DNA from: Ureibacillus aquaedulcis
GTDB taxonomy: Bacteria > Bacillota > Bacilli > Bacillales_A > Planococcaceae
Length of the DNA: 64,000 nt
Reading direction: 5' to 3'
Assembly (NCBI RefSeq): GCF_030418165.1
Contig: NZ_JAUHTQ010000010.1
Coordinates: 56,365 to 120,364 of the forward strand
In this document: piece by piece, positions 49,469 through 58,384 of the stretch
Layout of the letters: every line of letters starts with the position of its first letter
How positions within the stretch are numbered: position 1 is the stretch's first letter
The notes under the pieces: generated by a model
Databases searched by the model: none
What the model was told of the DNA's origin: nothing
The model's input: the letters and a program-made list of their open reading frames with translations, nothing else
Program-made: the position numbers and the translations under genes

Positions 49469-50230
49469 CTATTCTTTCACTGCACAAAACTTTACAACTT
49501 CGCTATAGTCTAAATCTCCTCCGAAAATATCCAGTGAACTGCCGATTGTGACATGAAGTCGTCCATTTGTAAGGTCTCTGAATTTTTGAAGATCCTCCAA
49601 CGATCTTACACCGCCAGCATAGGTCGTCGGAATAGATGTCCAAGTTGCTAAATCCTTTACCAATTCTTCTTGCATCCCACTTCGTTTTCCTTCTACATCC
49701 ACTGCATGAATAAGCAATTCATCACAAAATTGCTCAATAAAAGCGATGGATTCTTGGTTAACTTCGAAATCACTGAATTTCGTCCATTTATCTGTTACGA
49801 CAAACCACTTGTCATCAGCTTTTTTGCAGCTTAAATCAATAACAATATGCTCTTTGCCAACCGCATTCACAAGTTTCTCCAATCGAGCGTTATCCAATTT
49901 TCCATCATGAAAAATAAAGGAGGTAACAATAACGTGGGATGCCCCAGCATCGATATATTTTTTTGCATTATCAGCAGTGATCCCGCCGCCGATTTGTAAG
50001 CCGTTTGGATAGGATTGTAGAGCAAGCAGTGCAGCTTCTTCATTACCTGAACCGAGCATTATGACGTGGCCGCCAGTTAGGCGATCCCTTTTGAACATAT
50101 TCGCGAAATAGGCTGAATCGTTATCGGATATAAAGTTCTCGACAACACTTTTGTCCTGATGGCCCAATGTACTTCCTATAATTTGCTTGACTTTTCCATC
50201 ATGTAAATCGATACAAGGTCTAAATTCCAC
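49469..50230 (-). CDS. Eukaryotic-type HisA: ProFAR isomerase homologue
   Basis: A 253-residue TIM-barrel protein that resembles the fungal/plant HIS6 (HISN3) form of phosphoribosylformimino-AICAR-ribotide isomerase rather than bacterial HisA. Diagnostic blocks are FRPCIDLHDGKVKQI, GGHVIMLG, LQIGGGI, VIVTSFIFHDGKLD, IVIDLSCKK, LLIHAVDVEGKRSGMQEELV, TYAGGVRSLEDL and VTIGSSLDIFGGDL. The two expected aspartates (in CIDLH and AVDVEG) are present, so it should be catalytic. It starts with GTG 50230. It stands alone between yrrB and recD2 with no other his gene in the window. Horizontal origin is an inference. Confidence 0.82.
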   Translation of the reverse strand: MEFRPCIDLHDGKVKQIIGSTLGHQDKSVVENFISDNDSAYFANMFKRDRLTGGHVIMLGSGNEEAALLALQSYPNGLQIGGGITADNAKKYIDAGASHVIVTSFIFHDGKLDNARLEKLVNAVGKEHIVIDLSCKKADDKWFVVTDKWTKFSDFEVNQESIAFIEQFCDELLIHAVDVEGKRSGMQEELVKDLATWTSIPTTYAGGVRSLEDLQKFRDLTNGRLHVTIGSSLDIFGGDLDYSEVVKFCAVKE

Positions 50231-50404
50231 TATTTTTCACAAGTCCCTTCTATTCTCAACTATGTATTTAAATACGAATATCTTCATAATTATCATAGCA
50301 TTCCGAAATGAAAAATTCGAGAGCCGCAATCTTTTTCATTGTAGGACAGTAATCCATTGATATGGTAAAATCATATGTATCAAAGCATGAAAGAGGTAAT
50401 AGGG

Positions 50405-52885
50405 ATGGCAGAAAATCTTAATTTATTTGAAGTGAATAAATTGTTTATTCTTGGCCGTCCAGTTGTGTCGATTTTTCATAATGCGACAAATATGTATTCA
50501 ATTGTTCGAGTGAAAATACAAGAAACAAATTTACAGTATGACGACAAGGAAATGATTGTCGTAGGCTATTTTCCAAAATTAAACGAAGAAGAATTGTATC
50601 GATTTACAGGTACACTGAAAACTCATCCAAAGTACGGACAACAATTTCAAGTAGAAACATTTGTCAAAGAGGTGCCAGCTACAGAACAAGGAATCATTCA
50701 TTACTTATCAAGTGATTTGTTTTCGGGGATCGGTCGAAAAACCGCGGAATTGATTGTCGAGAAATTAGGCGTGGATGCAATTCGTATTATTATGGAAGAC
50801 CCCTACGCATTAGACAGCGTTCCCAGATTAAATGAAGAGAAGAAGTCCAAGATCCGTGAGACACTGGAACAAAACCTGGGTCTGGAAAAAGTCATGATTA
50901 AGTTGAATGAGTGGGGTTTTGGTCCACAACTTGGAATGAAAATCTATCAAACTTATCGTGAAGAAACAATTACCCTATTGACCGAAAATCCATATCGTCT
51001 CATAGAAGATGTGGAAGGCGTCGGATTTGGACGAGCAGATGAGCTGGGCAGTAAGTTGGGAATTACTGGAGCACACCCAGACCGTATAAAAGCAGCAGTA
51101 TTGCATGTGCTGACAAACGCTTCGCTTTCTGATGGACATGTGTACTTAGATGCAGAACATGTTCTGCCTGAAGTAAAGTCGATGCTCGAACAGCGCCAAC
51201 ATCAGGAAATCCCCTATGAGAGCATTTCAAAAGCGATTATTGAAATGAGGGAAGAAGGCAAAATCTGCGGAGAAGAAACACGACTTTATTTACCTTCCCT
51301 TTACTTTAGCGAAGTGGGGATCGCCTCCAAGATATTGGAGTTATTGAATCAAAACGGCAAACAACGTTTTTCAAAGGATGAAGTTCGCAAGGCGATTGGA
51401 GAAGTTGAGGATCGCTTGGATGTTTCATACGCAGAAACACAGGCCAAGGCCATTGAATGTGCACTTAATTCTTCTTTAATGATTCTGACTGGTGGTCCAG
51501 GGACAGGAAAAACAACAGTCATTCGTGGTTTCGTCGAGGTATATGCAGAACTTCATGGGTTGTCTTTAAACCCCAAGGAGTACGCACAAAAAGAAGAGCC
51601 GTTCCCAATTGTTTTAGCAGCACCTACTGGAAGGGCGGCAAAAAGATTGGCAGAGTCTACTGAACTTCCCGCCATGACGATCCATCGATTACTTGGGTTC
51701 AATGGTCAGGAAAAAGAAGAGGAGACAGAACGGGAAATCGAAGGGCGACTCATCATTATTGATGAGATGTCGATGGTCGATACATGGCTTGCGCATCAAT
51801 TGCTTAAAAGTATTAGTGAAGATGTACAGGTCGTTTTTGTAGGAGACCAAGACCAATTGCCTCCAGTTGGACCTGGACAAGTATTAAAGGATTTGTTGGC
51901 ATCCAAGAAAGTGCCTACTGTTGAATTGACGGATGTCTACCGTCAGGCTGAAGGTTCAACAATTATCGAATTGGCCCATCAAATCAAAAAAGGCAATATT
52001 CCTCAATCAGTTGAAAACAAAACAAGCGACCGTTCCTTCATTAAAGCTTCGGCTGACCAAATTGCAAGCGTAGTGACGCAGGTTGTCAAAAGTGCGGTTT
52101 CGAAGGGGCAATCGATACGCGATATTCAGGTGCTGGCTCCTATGTATAAAGGGCCGGCCGGAATCGATATGCTGAACAAAAGAATCCAGGAACTAGTAAA
52201 CCCAAATGATGACGGGCAAAGAAAAGAGCTTGTCTTTGGTGATGTAACATATCGAATTGGCGATAAAGTTTTGCAGCTTGTTAATCAGCCTGAAAGTAAT
52301 ATTTTCAACGGTGATATGGGAGAGGTTATTGCAATCATCCGAGCCAAGGAAAATATTGAGAAGCAGGATTTACTTGTCGTTTCTTATGATGGCAATGAGG
52401 TTACCTACCAGCGAGGTGATCTAAATCAAATTACGCTTGCCTATTGTTGTTCCATTCATAAGTCACAGGGAAGTGAATTCCCAACGGTTATTATGCCGAT
52501 TGTACGGGGCTATTCAAAGATGCTTCGTCGTAATCTTCTCTACACCGGGATTACAAGAGCTAAGAACTTTTTAATTCTTTGTGGCGAACCTGATGTCTTC
52601 ACAGCCGGTCTTTCGAAAACCGATGATTTACTGCGGCTAACTAGTTTGAAAGCTAGATTAAATCCATTGGTGATAGAGGAAGAAAAGGAGAAGAAGGTCG
52701 AAGTGAAGCAAGTTCCTAATGAAGGGACAGATGAACAATCAGATGCAAACAAGCAACCGGAAGCCATCTCCGCAAAAGTGGATATGCTAACCCCGGTGCT
52801 AAATGCAGAAACCGCTCCATATATCCACCCGCTCATTGGGATGAATGGTTTATCGCCTTATGATTTTCTTGAAGAGGAAAACTAA
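50405..52885 (+). CDS. recD2: ATP-dependent 5'-3' DNA helicase RecD2 (YrrC)
   Basis: RecD2 is the stand-alone superfamily 1B helicase linked to repair and replication-fork progress in Bacillus. The 826-residue protein has an N-terminal OB-like region and helix-hairpin-helix elements (FSGIGRKTAELIVEKLG, VEGVGFGRADELGSKLG). The helicase core has motif I LTGGPGTGKTTV, motif Ia AAPTGRAAKRL, motif II IIDEMSMVD, motif III FVGDQDQLPPVGPG and the C-terminal IHKSQGSEFPTV and YTGITRAK. ATG 50405 begins MAENLN, with AGAGG upstream; an in-frame start at 50375 would add ten residues. An acidic low-complexity tail follows the core. Confidence 0.95.
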   Translation: MAENLNLFEVNKLFILGRPVVSIFHNATNMYSIVRVKIQETNLQYDDKEMIVVGYFPKLNEEELYRFTGTLKTHPKYGQQFQVETFVKEVPATEQGIIHYLSSDLFSGIGRKTAELIVEKLGVDAIRIIMEDPYALDSVPRLNEEKKSKIRETLEQNLGLEKVMIKLNEWGFGPQLGMKIYQTYREETITLLTENPYRLIEDVEGVGFGRADELGSKLGITGAHPDRIKAAVLHVLTNASLSDGHVYLDAEHVLPEVKSMLEQRQHQEIPYESISKAIIEMREEGKICGEETRLYLPSLYFSEVGIASKILELLNQNGKQRFSKDEVRKAIGEVEDRLDVSYAETQAKAIECALNSSLMILTGGPGTGKTTVIRGFVEVYAELHGLSLNPKEYAQKEEPFPIVLAAPTGRAAKRLAESTELPAMTIHRLLGFNGQEKEEETEREIEGRLIIIDEMSMVDTWLAHQLLKSISEDVQVVFVGDQDQLPPVGPGQVLKDLLASKKVPTVELTDVYRQAEGSTIIELAHQIKKGNIPQSVENKTSDRSFIKASADQIASVVTQVVKSAVSKGQSIRDIQVLAPMYKGPAGIDMLNKRIQELVNPNDDGQRKELVFGDVTYRIGDKVLQLVNQPESNIFNGDMGEVIAIIRAKENIEKQDLLVVSYDGNEVTYQRGDLNQITLAYCCSIHKSQGSEFPTVIMPIVRGYSKMLRRNLLYTGITRAKNFLILCGEPDVFTAGLSKTDDLLRLTSLKARLNPLVIEEEKEKKVEVKQVPNEGTDEQSDANKQPEAISAKVDMLTPVLNAETAPYIHPLIGMNGLSPYDFLEEEN

Positions 52886-53022
52886 CGCGTAAGATGCAGG
52901 ATAGCGCACAAAATGTGAGCAAGGCCATGCCAACTTGATATAAATTATCCACCTAGAAAAATTGCAAATATTATCCTTTCCAGGCATATAGTAGTTTTAT
53001 GGAAAAAAGGAAGGTGATATTT

Positions 53023-53676
53023 GTGAATCAGATAGGTGGAAATCAGTTCCCCTCGGATACAAAACGGGTAATCACGGTGGAAGGCAATAGCAAATTTGAG
53101 GTGAAACCGGATTTTGCTGCATTGCAAATAGACGTTGTTACTCAATCGGAAGATTTAAGCGAAGCTCAAAGAGAAAATTCCACTAAAATGAATCAAGTCA
53201 TTCAGTCTCTGCTGGCACTAAATATTGACAGAAACGATATTCAAACCGCTTTTTTTAATGTCTTTCCAGGATACGACTATGTAGATGGAAGACAAGTATT
53301 CAGAGGATATGAGGTAACCAATGCGATTACAGTCGAGGTTCATGATTTAAATAAAATGGGATTAGTGATTGATACCGCAATCCAGAATGGTGCGAATCGT
53401 ATCTCGCAATTGGAGTTTAAACTGGAAAATGATTCGGCGTACTATCAAAAAGCATTACAATTGGCACTTCACAATGCACATGAAAAAGCAAACGCCATTG
53501 CCTCATCATTAAGGCTATCCTATATGCCGGTGCCTATCGAGATTACAGAAGAAACTACAGGTGGGCCGATCGTGGTAAAATCAGTATCCGTCTCAGCAGC
53601 AAGAACTGTAGAGACACCTATTGAACAGGGATTGATATCGGTAGAGGCAACCCTAAAGGTCAAATATCAGTTCTAG
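53023..53676 (+). CDS. SIMPL (DUF541) domain protein
   Basis: A 217-residue SIMPL domain protein: RVITVEGNSKFEVKPDFAAL at the start, then RGYEVTNAITVEVHDLNKMG, and a C-terminal VEATLKVKYQF strand. Homologues range from oxidative-stress periplasmic proteins to kinase-interacting factors, so the role is open. It lacks a signal peptide, unlike many members. I favour GTG 53023, preceded by GGAAGGTGAT at a good distance; ATG 52999 has no ribosome site and would add eight residues. It is isolated, with a repeat element downstream. Confidence 0.8.
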   Translation: MNQIGGNQFPSDTKRVITVEGNSKFEVKPDFAALQIDVVTQSEDLSEAQRENSTKMNQVIQSLLALNIDRNDIQTAFFNVFPGYDYVDGRQVFRGYEVTNAITVEVHDLNKMGLVIDTAIQNGANRISQLEFKLENDSAYYQKALQLALHNAHEKANAIASSLRLSYMPVPIEITEETTGGPIVVKSVSVSAARTVETPIEQGLISVEATLKVKYQF

Positions 53677-53748
53677 GGGACAGGCTAGGACAGAAGTAAG
53701 AATTCTTTGAATGATGGAAGAATCCATATTAAGAAATTGATACTGTGT

Positions 53749-53854
53749 AAATTGATTGGAGTGGAGGGGCGACTCCTGGGGGAACAGCACGAGGGAGAGA
53801 CTACAGGCTCGAGCCGTGCCCGAGGATGCGCGTCCCCGCGACGGAAATCAATTT
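53749..53854. repeat. GC-rich palindromic intergenic repeat element
   Basis: About 106 bases bounded by AAATTGATT (53749-53757) and its inverse AATCAATTT (53846-53854). The inside is far richer in G and C than the surroundings (GGAGGGGCGACTCCTG, GAACAGCACGAG, GCGTCCCCGCGACGG). I recall similar GC-rich cassettes in many Bacillales intergenic regions, but could not search. Two short frames across it are not credible genes. It may be a mobile repeat (REP/MITE-like) or encode a folded RNA. Confidence 0.6.
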
Positions 53855-53874
53855 TAGCTATATCAAAAAAACAT

Positions 53875-53906
53875 CATTTTCCTACTCGAGGAAAATGGTT
53901 TTTTCG
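53875..53906 (+). terminator. Terminator beyond the GC-rich repeat
   Basis: CATTTTCC (53875-53882) pairs with GGAAAATG (53890-53897) and is followed by GTTTTTT. Confidence 0.75.
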
Positions 53907-54044
53907 GGTTATGTCCCAGCCTCTTTTTTGGAGGGAATAATTAGCCTCATGCCGAAGTGAGTATAATCAATTGATACAAGGAACAATGCATGAAAATACA
54001 AAACAATAAAAACAGCGCAGTAAAATAAAGAAAGTGGGAGCGAA

Positions 54045-54467
54045 TTGACGAAATACGAGCAAAAAACAAAAGAAACAGATAATAGTGTCATCGAATTTAT
54101 TGAAACAGTAGAAAGCTCGAAAAAAAGAGAAGATGCTTATAAATTATTGGAAATATTCGAGGAGACTTCCGGCTTTCAAGCTAAGATGTGGGGACCAAGC
54201 ATTATTGGATTTGGTTCTTATCATTATAAATATGAATCGGGCCATGAAGGCGACGCACCACTAGTAGGGTTCTCTCCAAGAAAGGCTAAAATCAGTTTAT
54301 ATTTTGCTACAGGCGATACTGAGAGGGAAAAAATAATGGAACGTTTCGGAAAACATACATCTGGCAAGGCTTGTGTGTACATTAATAAACTAGCAGACGT
54401 GGACGAAGATGTATTAAGGGAGCTCATTCAACAATCTATCGCATTTTTGAAAAAAATGTATCCGTAA
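54045..54467 (+). CDS. DUF1801 domain protein
   Basis: A 140-residue DUF1801 (YdhG-like) protein. The conserved core is MWGPSIIGFGSYHYKY, GFSPRKAKISLYF, then ERFGKHTSGKACVYINKL. Function is not established, though the fold is related to small-molecule or iron-chaperone-like proteins. TTG 54045 is the start, with GGGAG four bases upstream. It lies just before spo0M and could share its transcript. Confidence 0.82.
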   Translation: MTKYEQKTKETDNSVIEFIETVESSKKREDAYKLLEIFEETSGFQAKMWGPSIIGFGSYHYKYESGHEGDAPLVGFSPRKAKISLYFATGDTEREKIMERFGKHTSGKACVYINKLADVDEDVLRELIQQSIAFLKKMYP

Positions 54468-54534
54468 GGCTGAAACTTTTGAAAGCCTGAAGCGTAAAAA
54501 GAAGAGATTATATTTTATGATGGGAGTGCTTGAA

Positions 54535-55305
54535 ATGGCGTTTTTCAAAAAGTTGGGAGCAAGTATTGGGATTGGTTCCGCAAAGGTAGATACGAAACTG
54601 GAAAGTTCCTCTTATCAAGCCGGCGAACAAATAAAGGGTGAAATCGAGATCTATGGAGGAAATGTCGAACAGCAGATTAATGCCATTTATTTAACTTTAT
54701 ATACAACATATATAAAGGAAGTCGACGACAATAAATATACTGCTAACGCTCCGATCCAGAAGTTTAAGGTTAGTGATCCGTTTATCATTAATGCGAATGA
54801 AACTAAAACCATTCCATTTTCTTTTGCTATTCCTTTGGATGTCCCAATTACGGTAGGAAAAACGAAAGTGTGGGTTGCTACTGAATTGGATATTAGAAGC
54901 GGCGTGGATTCAGAAGACAAGGATTACATTGATATCCGACCATCCAAAATTGCTTCAAGGGTACTGGATGAAGTAGAACAATTAGGATTTAAATTGCGCA
55001 AGGTAGAATGCCAGCAGGCTTCATACAAATATCGAAGCAACTATTCATTTATTCAGGAATTTGAATTTGTTCCAACTACTGGCGCTTTTAGAGGTCGACT
55101 AGACGAGCTAGAAGTTGTTTTCCTTTCTCAATCTCAAAGCCAAGTTGAATTACTAATGCAAGTGGACCGAAAAGCAAGAGGACTCGGAGGATTCCTGGCA
55201 GAAGCGTTGGATGCTGATGAAACCCACGTGAAAATGACGGTTTCACAACAGGATCTGTATACGTTAGGTGAACAACTAAGACAAGTCATTTCGAGATATT
55301 CTTAA
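54535..55305 (+). CDS. spo0M: Sporulation control protein Spo0M
   Basis: Spo0M is an arrestin-like sporulation control protein that affects early sporulation and cell morphology in B. subtilis. The 256-residue sequence starts MAFFKKLGASIGIGSAKVDT, nearly the family signature, followed by two arrestin-like beta-sandwich domains (YQAGEQIKGEIEIYGG, IPFSFAIPLDVPI, VEQLGFKLRKVECQ). ATG 54535 with GGGAG (54522-54526) eight bases upstream is chosen over the upstream in-frame ATG at 54517. A terminator follows. Confidence 0.93.
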   Translation: MAFFKKLGASIGIGSAKVDTKLESSSYQAGEQIKGEIEIYGGNVEQQINAIYLTLYTTYIKEVDDNKYTANAPIQKFKVSDPFIINANETKTIPFSFAIPLDVPITVGKTKVWVATELDIRSGVDSEDKDYIDIRPSKIASRVLDEVEQLGFKLRKVECQQASYKYRSNYSFIQEFEFVPTTGAFRGRLDELEVVFLSQSQSQVELLMQVDRKARGLGGFLAEALDADETHVKMTVSQQDLYTLGEQLRQVISRYS

Positions 55306-55312
55306 AAATAGT

Positions 55313-55349
55313 AGCCGCAATAAGCCAAAAGCTTATAGCGGCTTTTTTA
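55313..55349 (+). terminator. Terminator after spo0M
   Basis: AGCCGCAATAAGC (55313-55325) pairs with GCTTATAGCGGCT (55331-55343) with one mismatch, then TTTTTT. Confidence 0.9.
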
Positions 55350-55418
55350 CATTTTTATCTATTTATTCAAACAAGAAGTATGCTATGATTCAAACTATAT
55401 TGGAGGTTGAATGCAATC

Positions 55419-56573
55419 ATGAACGATCAACGTTGGTTGTCCCGGAATTTCTTTATCTTTTTCTTTACCTGGGGCGTATATTTGCAGTATTGGTCAGGTT
55501 GGCTGAGTGAAGCAAAAGGATTATCGGTACAACAAGTAAGTCTCATTATGGGCTTTGGATTAGTAGCACGGGCCTTCTCGACCATGTTTGTTTTTCCAGT
55601 GGCTTCGAAATATTTAAGCGACAAAAAATTAACGCAATTTTTAGTAATTAGTGCATTGATTTCTGCCATCTTATATATCCCGTTTACTAATTTCGTCGCA
55701 ATATTCATTGTAACGATGATATTCAGTTTATTCTATCCGTCGTTATTGCCCGCAATCGAGAGTAATGCATCCACACTTGTACAGCAAGGGAATGTCCACT
55801 ATGGAAAGAGTCGCTCCTATGGGTCGATCAGTTTTGTAATTTCTGTTTTTATACTTAGCCTTATTATTGGCATTCTGGGTGAGAGTGTAATCTTATGGTG
55901 CATGATTGGCTATCTGATCATCATGCTGAGTCTGCAAGCCATGCCTGCTCCGGAAGTACTGAATATGAAGCCTACAGTAGAAGATCGCTCACAAGAATTC
56001 TCGATGAGAAGCCTGTGGAAAATAAAAGGATTCCCGATTGTAATGGTGATTATTATCCTGCTGCAAGGATCCCTTGCCTCTTATTACAATTATAGTTACA
56101 TCTATTTACAGAAATATTTGGAAGTAAATACTTTTTACATCGGGATGATACTGAACGTTGCAGTATTATTTGAAATTTTATTCTTTTTAAAGGTCGATCA
56201 ATTATTTTCTAAATGGAAAACATCTTCATTGCTGCTTCTTGCAGGTTCCGGTTCCACTCTGAGATGGGTGATGATTTTCGCATTTCCGAATGTGTGGATG
56301 TTCATTCTATCACAGGCTTTGCATGCACTTGCATTTGCGATGTCCCATTATGCCTTTGTTCAATACATAACACGTAATTTGCCAAAACAGCAACTATCCA
56401 ATGCGCAAGGATTATACTCTGCGTTAGCAACAAGTTTGAGTGCGGCTGTTCTCACGTTATTTGGAGGATTCCTATATGACATCGAGCCCGGTCTTGCCTT
56501 CTTGGGAATGACAGTCGCTACTGTTCCGGCCATAATCATTATTCTTTTAACTAAAAAGAGCTATCAATATTAG
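55419..56573 (+). CDS. MFS permease of the PPP-transporter-like family
   Basis: A 384-residue permease with about twelve helices. The N terminus (FFIFFFTWGVYLQYWSGWL) and LSVQQVSLIMGFGLVAR match the MFS_1-like branch that includes the E. coli 3-phenylpropionate transporter HcaT. KSRSYGSISF and the late TRNLPKQQLSNAQGLYSAL are also characteristic. The substrate is unknown. ATG 55419 is preferred, with GGAGGT (55402-55407) upstream; the TTG at 55407 overlaps that site. It is convergent with the TerC gene and ends at a shared terminator. Confidence 0.82.
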   Translation: MNDQRWLSRNFFIFFFTWGVYLQYWSGWLSEAKGLSVQQVSLIMGFGLVARAFSTMFVFPVASKYLSDKKLTQFLVISALISAILYIPFTNFVAIFIVTMIFSLFYPSLLPAIESNASTLVQQGNVHYGKSRSYGSISFVISVFILSLIIGILGESVILWCMIGYLIIMLSLQAMPAPEVLNMKPTVEDRSQEFSMRSLWKIKGFPIVMVIIILLQGSLASYYNYSYIYLQKYLEVNTFYIGMILNVAVLFEILFFLKVDQLFSKWKTSSLLLLAGSGSTLRWVMIFAFPNVWMFILSQALHALAFAMSHYAFVQYITRNLPKQQLSNAQGLYSALATSLSAAVLTLFGGFLYDIEPGLAFLGMTVATVPAIIIILLTKKSYQY

Positions 56574-56576
56574 AAA

Positions 56577-56606
56577 AAGTCGCCCTTAGTTGGGGGCGAC
56601 TTCTTT
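56577..56606. terminator. Bidirectional terminator built into the TerC gene end
   Basis: AAGTCGCCC (56577-56585) pairs with GGGCGACTT (56594-56602). The 3' arm is made of the last codons of the minus-strand TerC gene, and T-rich tails lie on both strands. Confidence 0.8.
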
Positions 56607-57269
56607 ACGTTTTAATAAGAATTTTACGGAAAGGCCAATAATCATAACCACCATCACAACTATGATTTCAAATTTATATATTGCTTCCTGTGAAGTGAAA
56701 AAGTGTGCCACATAGTTGTCTTTTACGATCATTTTCGCAGCTGTCCACGTTAGAAGGGCTGACCCCAGTACAATAATAACCGGGAATTTTTCCATTAATT
56801 TGGTTACAAATGCACTGCCCCAAACAACAATGGGAATGGAGACAATGAGACCGATAATAACGAGCAGGATACTGCCGTGAGCAGCACCAGCTACAGCGAT
56901 TATATTATCCACACCCATCAATAGGTCGGCTAGGAGAATTGTTCCGATTGCACCCCAAAAATTCTTCTTGCTTGGTTTTACATTCAAGTCTTCTTCTGTC
57001 AGTAGGAGTTTGTATGAGATATACAATAGCAAGATACCACCTACCAATAAGAGACCATCGTACTGAAGTAGTTTAACAGCGACCAAAGTTAGTAGGATGC
57101 GAACCAGGATGGCACAAAATGTTCCCCAAAAAATAACGGACTTTTGCTGGCTCTTTGGCAAGTTTTTCGCAACCAGCCCGATCAGTAAAGCATTATCGCC
57201 AGCAAGAATTAAATCGATAAAAATTATAGTGATCAGGGCAGATAAAAATTCACCAGATAAGATTTCCAC
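56586..57269 (-). CDS. TerC-family membrane protein (YjbE/YkoY-like)
   Basis: Integral membrane protein of the TerC family, implicated in manganese export or metal loading of exported proteins. The two signature acidic motifs are DLILAGDNALLIGL and DLLMGVDNIIAVAG in paired transmembrane helices; about seven helices in total. I start at GTG 57269 (227 residues): GGAGCG (minus strand 57283-57278) lies eight bases upstream, and the protein then begins like YjbE. The longest frame starts with TTG 57320. No yybP-ykoY manganese riboswitch was seen upstream, unlike several family members. Confidence 0.85.
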   Translation of the reverse strand: MEILSGEFLSALITIIFIDLILAGDNALLIGLVAKNLPKSQQKSVIFWGTFCAILVRILLTLVAVKLLQYDGLLLVGGILLLYISYKLLLTEEDLNVKPSKKNFWGAIGTILLADLLMGVDNIIAVAGAAHGSILLVIIGLIVSIPIVVWGSAFVTKLMEKFPVIIVLGSALLTWTAAKMIVKDNYVAHFFTSQEAIYKFEIIVVMVVMIIGLSVKFLLKRKEVAPN

Positions 57270-57429
57270 TACATTTTCGCTCCAATCTTTTTTAGCAATG
57301 TTCGTCCACTTATCAATCAATATATGAAAAGGCTAGTCTTTTAAGAAGGGGAATGTGGAATCTCTATTGAACTAAGTACTAATTTATGGTAATTTCTTAA
57401 TAATTTTATTGTCATTGTGAGGGATGAAC

Positions 57430-58224
57430 ATGATAAAAAAACTTACGGAAGCAAATCGAAAGCAGCTGATGGAATTCGTTTGCATTAAGCCAGCCGAGAA
57501 CTTATTCATTATCGGTGATGTTGAAGCATTCGGGTTTGATAATGAGTTTCAAACGATCTGGGGGGGATTTGACGAAGCTGGAGAACTTATTGCAGTGCTA
57601 CTGAAATATGAAACTAATTATATACCTTATGCGACAGGGCAATATGATATGGAAGGCTTCGCTGAAATCATCAATAGTGACCCGAATATGCGTGAATTAT
57701 CGGGTTTGAAAGAAATAGTAGAAAGGCTGGAGCCTCTAATTCCAAAGAAAAAACGAAGCAGCAATTCATTTTACTATGCGAAGTGTCAAAGGTTGCTGGA
57801 AAATAAGAGTGCTGAGGAGTTAGGGAAGGTTGAAAAGCTTACTTTAGATGAAGTTGAAGAGAATGTCGATCTTCTAAAGGGAATACCTGAATTTCAGACT
57901 AGCAATATTAGCGTGGAATCAAAGAAACGCATGATTGAAAATAAAACAGGGCGAACATACTTTATTCGAGTGGATGGTGAAATGGCAACAACTGCGTCGA
58001 CTACGGCAGAAAATAGTTCCTCGGCTATGATTATTGCTGTTGCAACAAGAGAGAATTTCAAACGGCAGGGACTTGCTACAGATTGTATGATTAAGCTTTG
58101 TAAAGACCTTTTGGCTGAAGGAAAAGAGCTTTGTTTATTCTATGATAATCCGGAAGCAGGAAAAATTTATAAGCGTCTTGGCTTTGAGGATATCGGATTT
58201 TGGAATATGTATCGTTATGAGTAA
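57430..58224 (+). CDS. GNAT family N-acetyltransferase
   Basis: A 264-residue acetyltransferase with the GNAT fold in the C-terminal half: acetyl-CoA motif A VATRENFKRQGLATDCMI and the final strand KRLGFEDIGFWNMYRY. The N-terminal half (LMEFVCIKPAENLFIIGDVEAFG) is a degenerate GNAT-like domain found in this two-domain subgroup. The substrate is unknown. ATG 57430 is preferred because GAGGG (57419-57423) ends six bases upstream; ATG 57424 abuts it. It precedes the alaS promoter region. Confidence 0.8.
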   Translation: MIKKLTEANRKQLMEFVCIKPAENLFIIGDVEAFGFDNEFQTIWGGFDEAGELIAVLLKYETNYIPYATGQYDMEGFAEIINSDPNMRELSGLKEIVERLEPLIPKKKRSSNSFYYAKCQRLLENKSAEELGKVEKLTLDEVEENVDLLKGIPEFQTSNISVESKKRMIENKTGRTYFIRVDGEMATTASTTAENSSSAMIIAVATRENFKRQGLATDCMIKLCKDLLAEGKELCLFYDNPEAGKIYKRLGFEDIGFWNMYRYE

Positions 58225-58247
58225 AGGATAAAGTAAAATAGTTATAA

Positions 58248-58276
58248 TTGACACAATGTCATCCATTTCATATAAT
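58248..58276 (+). promoter_or_regulatory. Sigma-A promoter of the alaS leader
   Basis: TTGACA (58248-58253), exactly 17 bases, TATAAT (58271-58276), a consensus promoter. It predicts a start near 58283, more than 600 bases before the alaS start codon. A TAGAAAAT/ATTTTCTA hairpin (58281-58304) lies right at the start. Confidence 0.8.
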
Positions 58277-58384
58277 TTATTAGAAAATACGAATTTATTT
58301 TCTATAGGATTTCCGCGATGCTGTTTTTTATAGAAGGCATCTTAAAATCAGTAGTGTAGAATAATACTAAAACAATGATGGAAA

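Noticed and set aside
53707..53940. 77-codon plus-strand frame across the GC-rich repeat
   Set aside because: It simply reads through the palindromic repeat and the following terminator, and has no credible ribosome site or protein-like composition.
57270..57420. Manganese (yybP-ykoY) riboswitch before the TerC gene
   Set aside because: The short AT-rich upstream region on the minus strand lacks the conserved internal loops and has no room for the aptamer.
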